Shown: one piece after another, positions 62,687 to 64,000 of the stretch
Layout of the letters: the number at the start of each line of letters is the position of its first letter
How positions within the stretch are numbered: the first letter of the stretch is position 1
Source: Anaerosporobacter mobilis DSM 15930
GTDB taxonomy: Bacteria; Bacillota; Clostridia; Lachnospirales; Lachnospiraceae
Assembly: GCF_900142955.1 (NCBI RefSeq)
Contig: NZ_FRCP01000020.1
Span: 94,718 to 158,717, forward strand
Direction: 5' to 3'
DNA length: 64,000 nt
The notes under the pieces: generated by a model
Databases searched by the model: none
Seen by the model: the letters and a program-made list of their open reading frames with translations, nothing else
Told to the model about the DNA's origin: nothing
Translations under genes and position numbers: made by a program

Positions 62687-63393
62687 TGAATTGGTTAGTG
62701 ATTGCAGTGGCAGCCGTCCTAATAGCATTTGCTTTAAAGGGAAGAAAAGTCGGTTTTATTAAAACAATATTTTCAATATTCTCAATTATTATTGCAATTG
62801 TTGTATCGTCTGCATTAAGCCCATATGTAAGTAAGGCATTACGGACAAATGAAAAATTCTATAATTATATCAATGAGCGTGTAGAGGACGTTATTAATCT
62901 AAAGGTAGAAGATAAGGATACGGCAACAGTCTCGGAACAGGCAGATGCTATTAATAAATTGTCATTACCTGAATCCATTAAGAAGAATTTACTAGAGAAC
63001 AAAAACAATTCTGAAGTATATAAGGCTTTACATGTAGATACTTTCAAAGAGTATGTGAATGGATATATAACAACAATAGTAATTAATGCAATCGCATTCA
63101 TTATTACTTACCTAATTGTAACGATCTTATTATTTGTTCTATGTATTGCATTGAATATAATTAGCAAACTCCCAATTATTAATGGACTTAATAAGACTGC
63201 AGGATTATTAGTGGGATTGTTTGAAGGATTATTAGTAATCTGGATGCTGTGTATTGTATTAACAGCTTTCAGTAGTACAGAGTCAGCTCAAAAATTATTT
63301 GAATTGATTAAAGAAAGTCAATTTTTAAGTTGTCTTTATGATAATAATTTATTAATGCGTTTGATTACGAATATGGCTAAGGTTTTATTTTAA
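62686..63393 (+). CDS. CvpA-family membrane protein
   Basis: A 235-residue membrane protein starting GTG in a TAGTG overlap with the preceding gene, with GGAGG 13 bases upstream. Four hydrophobic helices and the N-terminal ALKGRKVGFIKTIFSIFSIII pattern fit CvpA. The loop between helices 2 and 3 (about 62-120) is longer and more charged than in E. coli CvpA. CvpA proteins matter for colicin V export and envelope stress tolerance in proteobacteria; the role in clostridia is not established. Confidence 0.75.
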   Translation: MNWLVIAVAAVLIAFALKGRKVGFIKTIFSIFSIIIAIVVSSALSPYVSKALRTNEKFYNYINERVEDVINLKVEDKDTATVSEQADAINKLSLPESIKKNLLENKNNSEVYKALHVDTFKEYVNGYITTIVINAIAFIITYLIVTILLFVLCIALNIISKLPIINGLNKTAGLLVGLFEGLLVIWMLCIVLTAFSSTESAQKLFELIKESQFLSCLYDNNLLMRLITNMAKVLF

Positions 63394-63431
63394 TATTGAA
63401 TGTATATTTTACAAAAATTAAATAGATAGTA

Positions 63432-63474
63432 AAAGAGGTGATTTTAAAATTAAATTTTGAAATTGCCTCTTTTA
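63432..63474 (+). terminator. Terminator of the CvpA-like operon
   Basis: AAAAGAGG pairs with CCTCTTTT, with TTTTAAAATTAAATTTTG-type AT pairing inside, followed by ATATAT. Confidence 0.7.
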
Positions 63475-63557
63475 TATATATCAACACCACTATTATCGTT
63501 TAAATATATCGAATTATTAGAATTATTTAAAAAATGAAAAAAATATCAAAAAAGTTG

Positions 63558-63586
63558 TTGACATAGTCTTTGACTAGTGATATAAT
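63558..63586 (+). promoter_or_regulatory. Ribosomal RNA operon promoter
   Basis: Consensus TTGACA (63558-63563), 17 bp, TATAAT (63581-63586). The leader (about 63593-63927) has no gene and holds the small hairpins expected of an rRNA leader, such as AAGCGAA-cttatt-TTCGCTT near 63830. I could not place a boxA with confidence. Confidence 0.88.
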
Positions 63587-63927
63587 CAATTTTGCTGACA
63601 CGCCAAAACGCTTGTACAGCAAGATAACATTAGAAAACAAATTTCAATTCATAAAATTTGTTAAAGATGTTACACAATGAACATTGAAAATTAAACAGTG
63701 AAACAACCCTGAAAATTCTAAACGTGTTCACAAGTTTTACTTGATAGAATGCGAAAAAAGATTTTCAAAAAATAAACGAACCGTATCATTGTGATTAGTT
63801 AGCAATAACAAATCAAATTTGATACACCAAGCGAACTTATTCGCTTTTATAAATTTATGTCGAAAGACATACGGAAACTAAAAGCCAGTTTTAGGTTAGT
63901 AAGTTCTGAACAAAGAGATCAAAATTT

Positions 63928-64000
<73 letters not shown>

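Overview
The window looks like chromosome from a low-GC, spore-forming, flagellated member of the Lachnospiraceae (Clostridium cluster XIVa). Support comes from AT-rich codon use, strong SigA-type promoters with AGGAGG-type ribosome sites, sporulation genes (bofA, yaaL, yyaC), a flagellin of Gram-positive type, a Tad pilus locus, and many intracellular and extracellular alpha-glucan enzymes. A Lachnoclostridium (Clostridium) phytofermentans-like organism fits well. The species call is inference.

Layout. 1-2126 (minus): 5' part of a BmrC-like ABC half-exporter behind a leader peptide and a terminator, an attenuator-like arrangement. 2416-4094 (plus): small alarmone synthetase plus metallo-beta-lactamase-fold hydrolase. 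4191-5907: an IS3/IS150-type element sitting in the loop of the terminator that once separated that operon from an S1-domain gene (5971-6921, minus). 7103-9383: hemerythrin, Nudix hydrolase and a proline-rich protein with a duplicated C-terminal module. 9446-12121: large secreted alpha-amylase. 12573-13935: cold-shock gene, a frameshifted VanZ-family gene and a decayed second copy of the cold-shock gene. 13939-16714: metal-exporting P-type ATPase and its ArsR/CadC-type repressor. 16937-21270: TetR regulator, GH13 enzyme and glycogen branching enzyme. 21376-21548: promoter plus compact structured RNA ending in a terminator. 21734-27598: large FliK-like protein, flagellin, FliS. 27750-39198: LacI-type regulator and the maltodextrin/glycogen cluster malQ, glgP, malE, malF, malG and a GH13 lipoprotein. 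39307-39970: yaaL and bofA. 40122-52249: Tad/Flp pilus locus. 52246-52407: a MotB/OmpA remnant. 52456-58877: DUF3298 protein, UvrD-type helicase, gltX, zinc-ribbon membrane protein, coiled-coil membrane protein. 58936-63393: yyaC, LysM protein, propeller protein, CvpA-like protein. 63558-64000: rRNA promoter, leader and the first bases of 16S rRNA.

How the genes work together. Starch is cut outside the cell by the amylase at 9446-12121 and by the lipoprotein amylase at 37435-39198. Maltodextrins bind MalE and enter through MalFG, whose ATPase is not in the window. MalQ and GlgP process them, and GlgB links this to glycogen. Two promoters before malQ and the upstream region of the secreted amylase share a TTTCGAAA-N-TT-type near-palindrome, which points to one LacI-controlled regulon.

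Most interesting unexplained signals: (i) a 94-nt element, 76/94 identical and with one compensated stem pair, found once before fliS and once inside the Tad locus; (ii) three Tad genes whose good Shine-Dalgarno sites point to ATT start codons; (iii) a 32-bp inverted repeat lying exactly between the Shine-Dalgarno site and the start codon of a TadE-like gene; (iv) the compact RNA at 21411-21548; (v) attenuator-like leaders before the ABC exporter and before the cold-shock gene.
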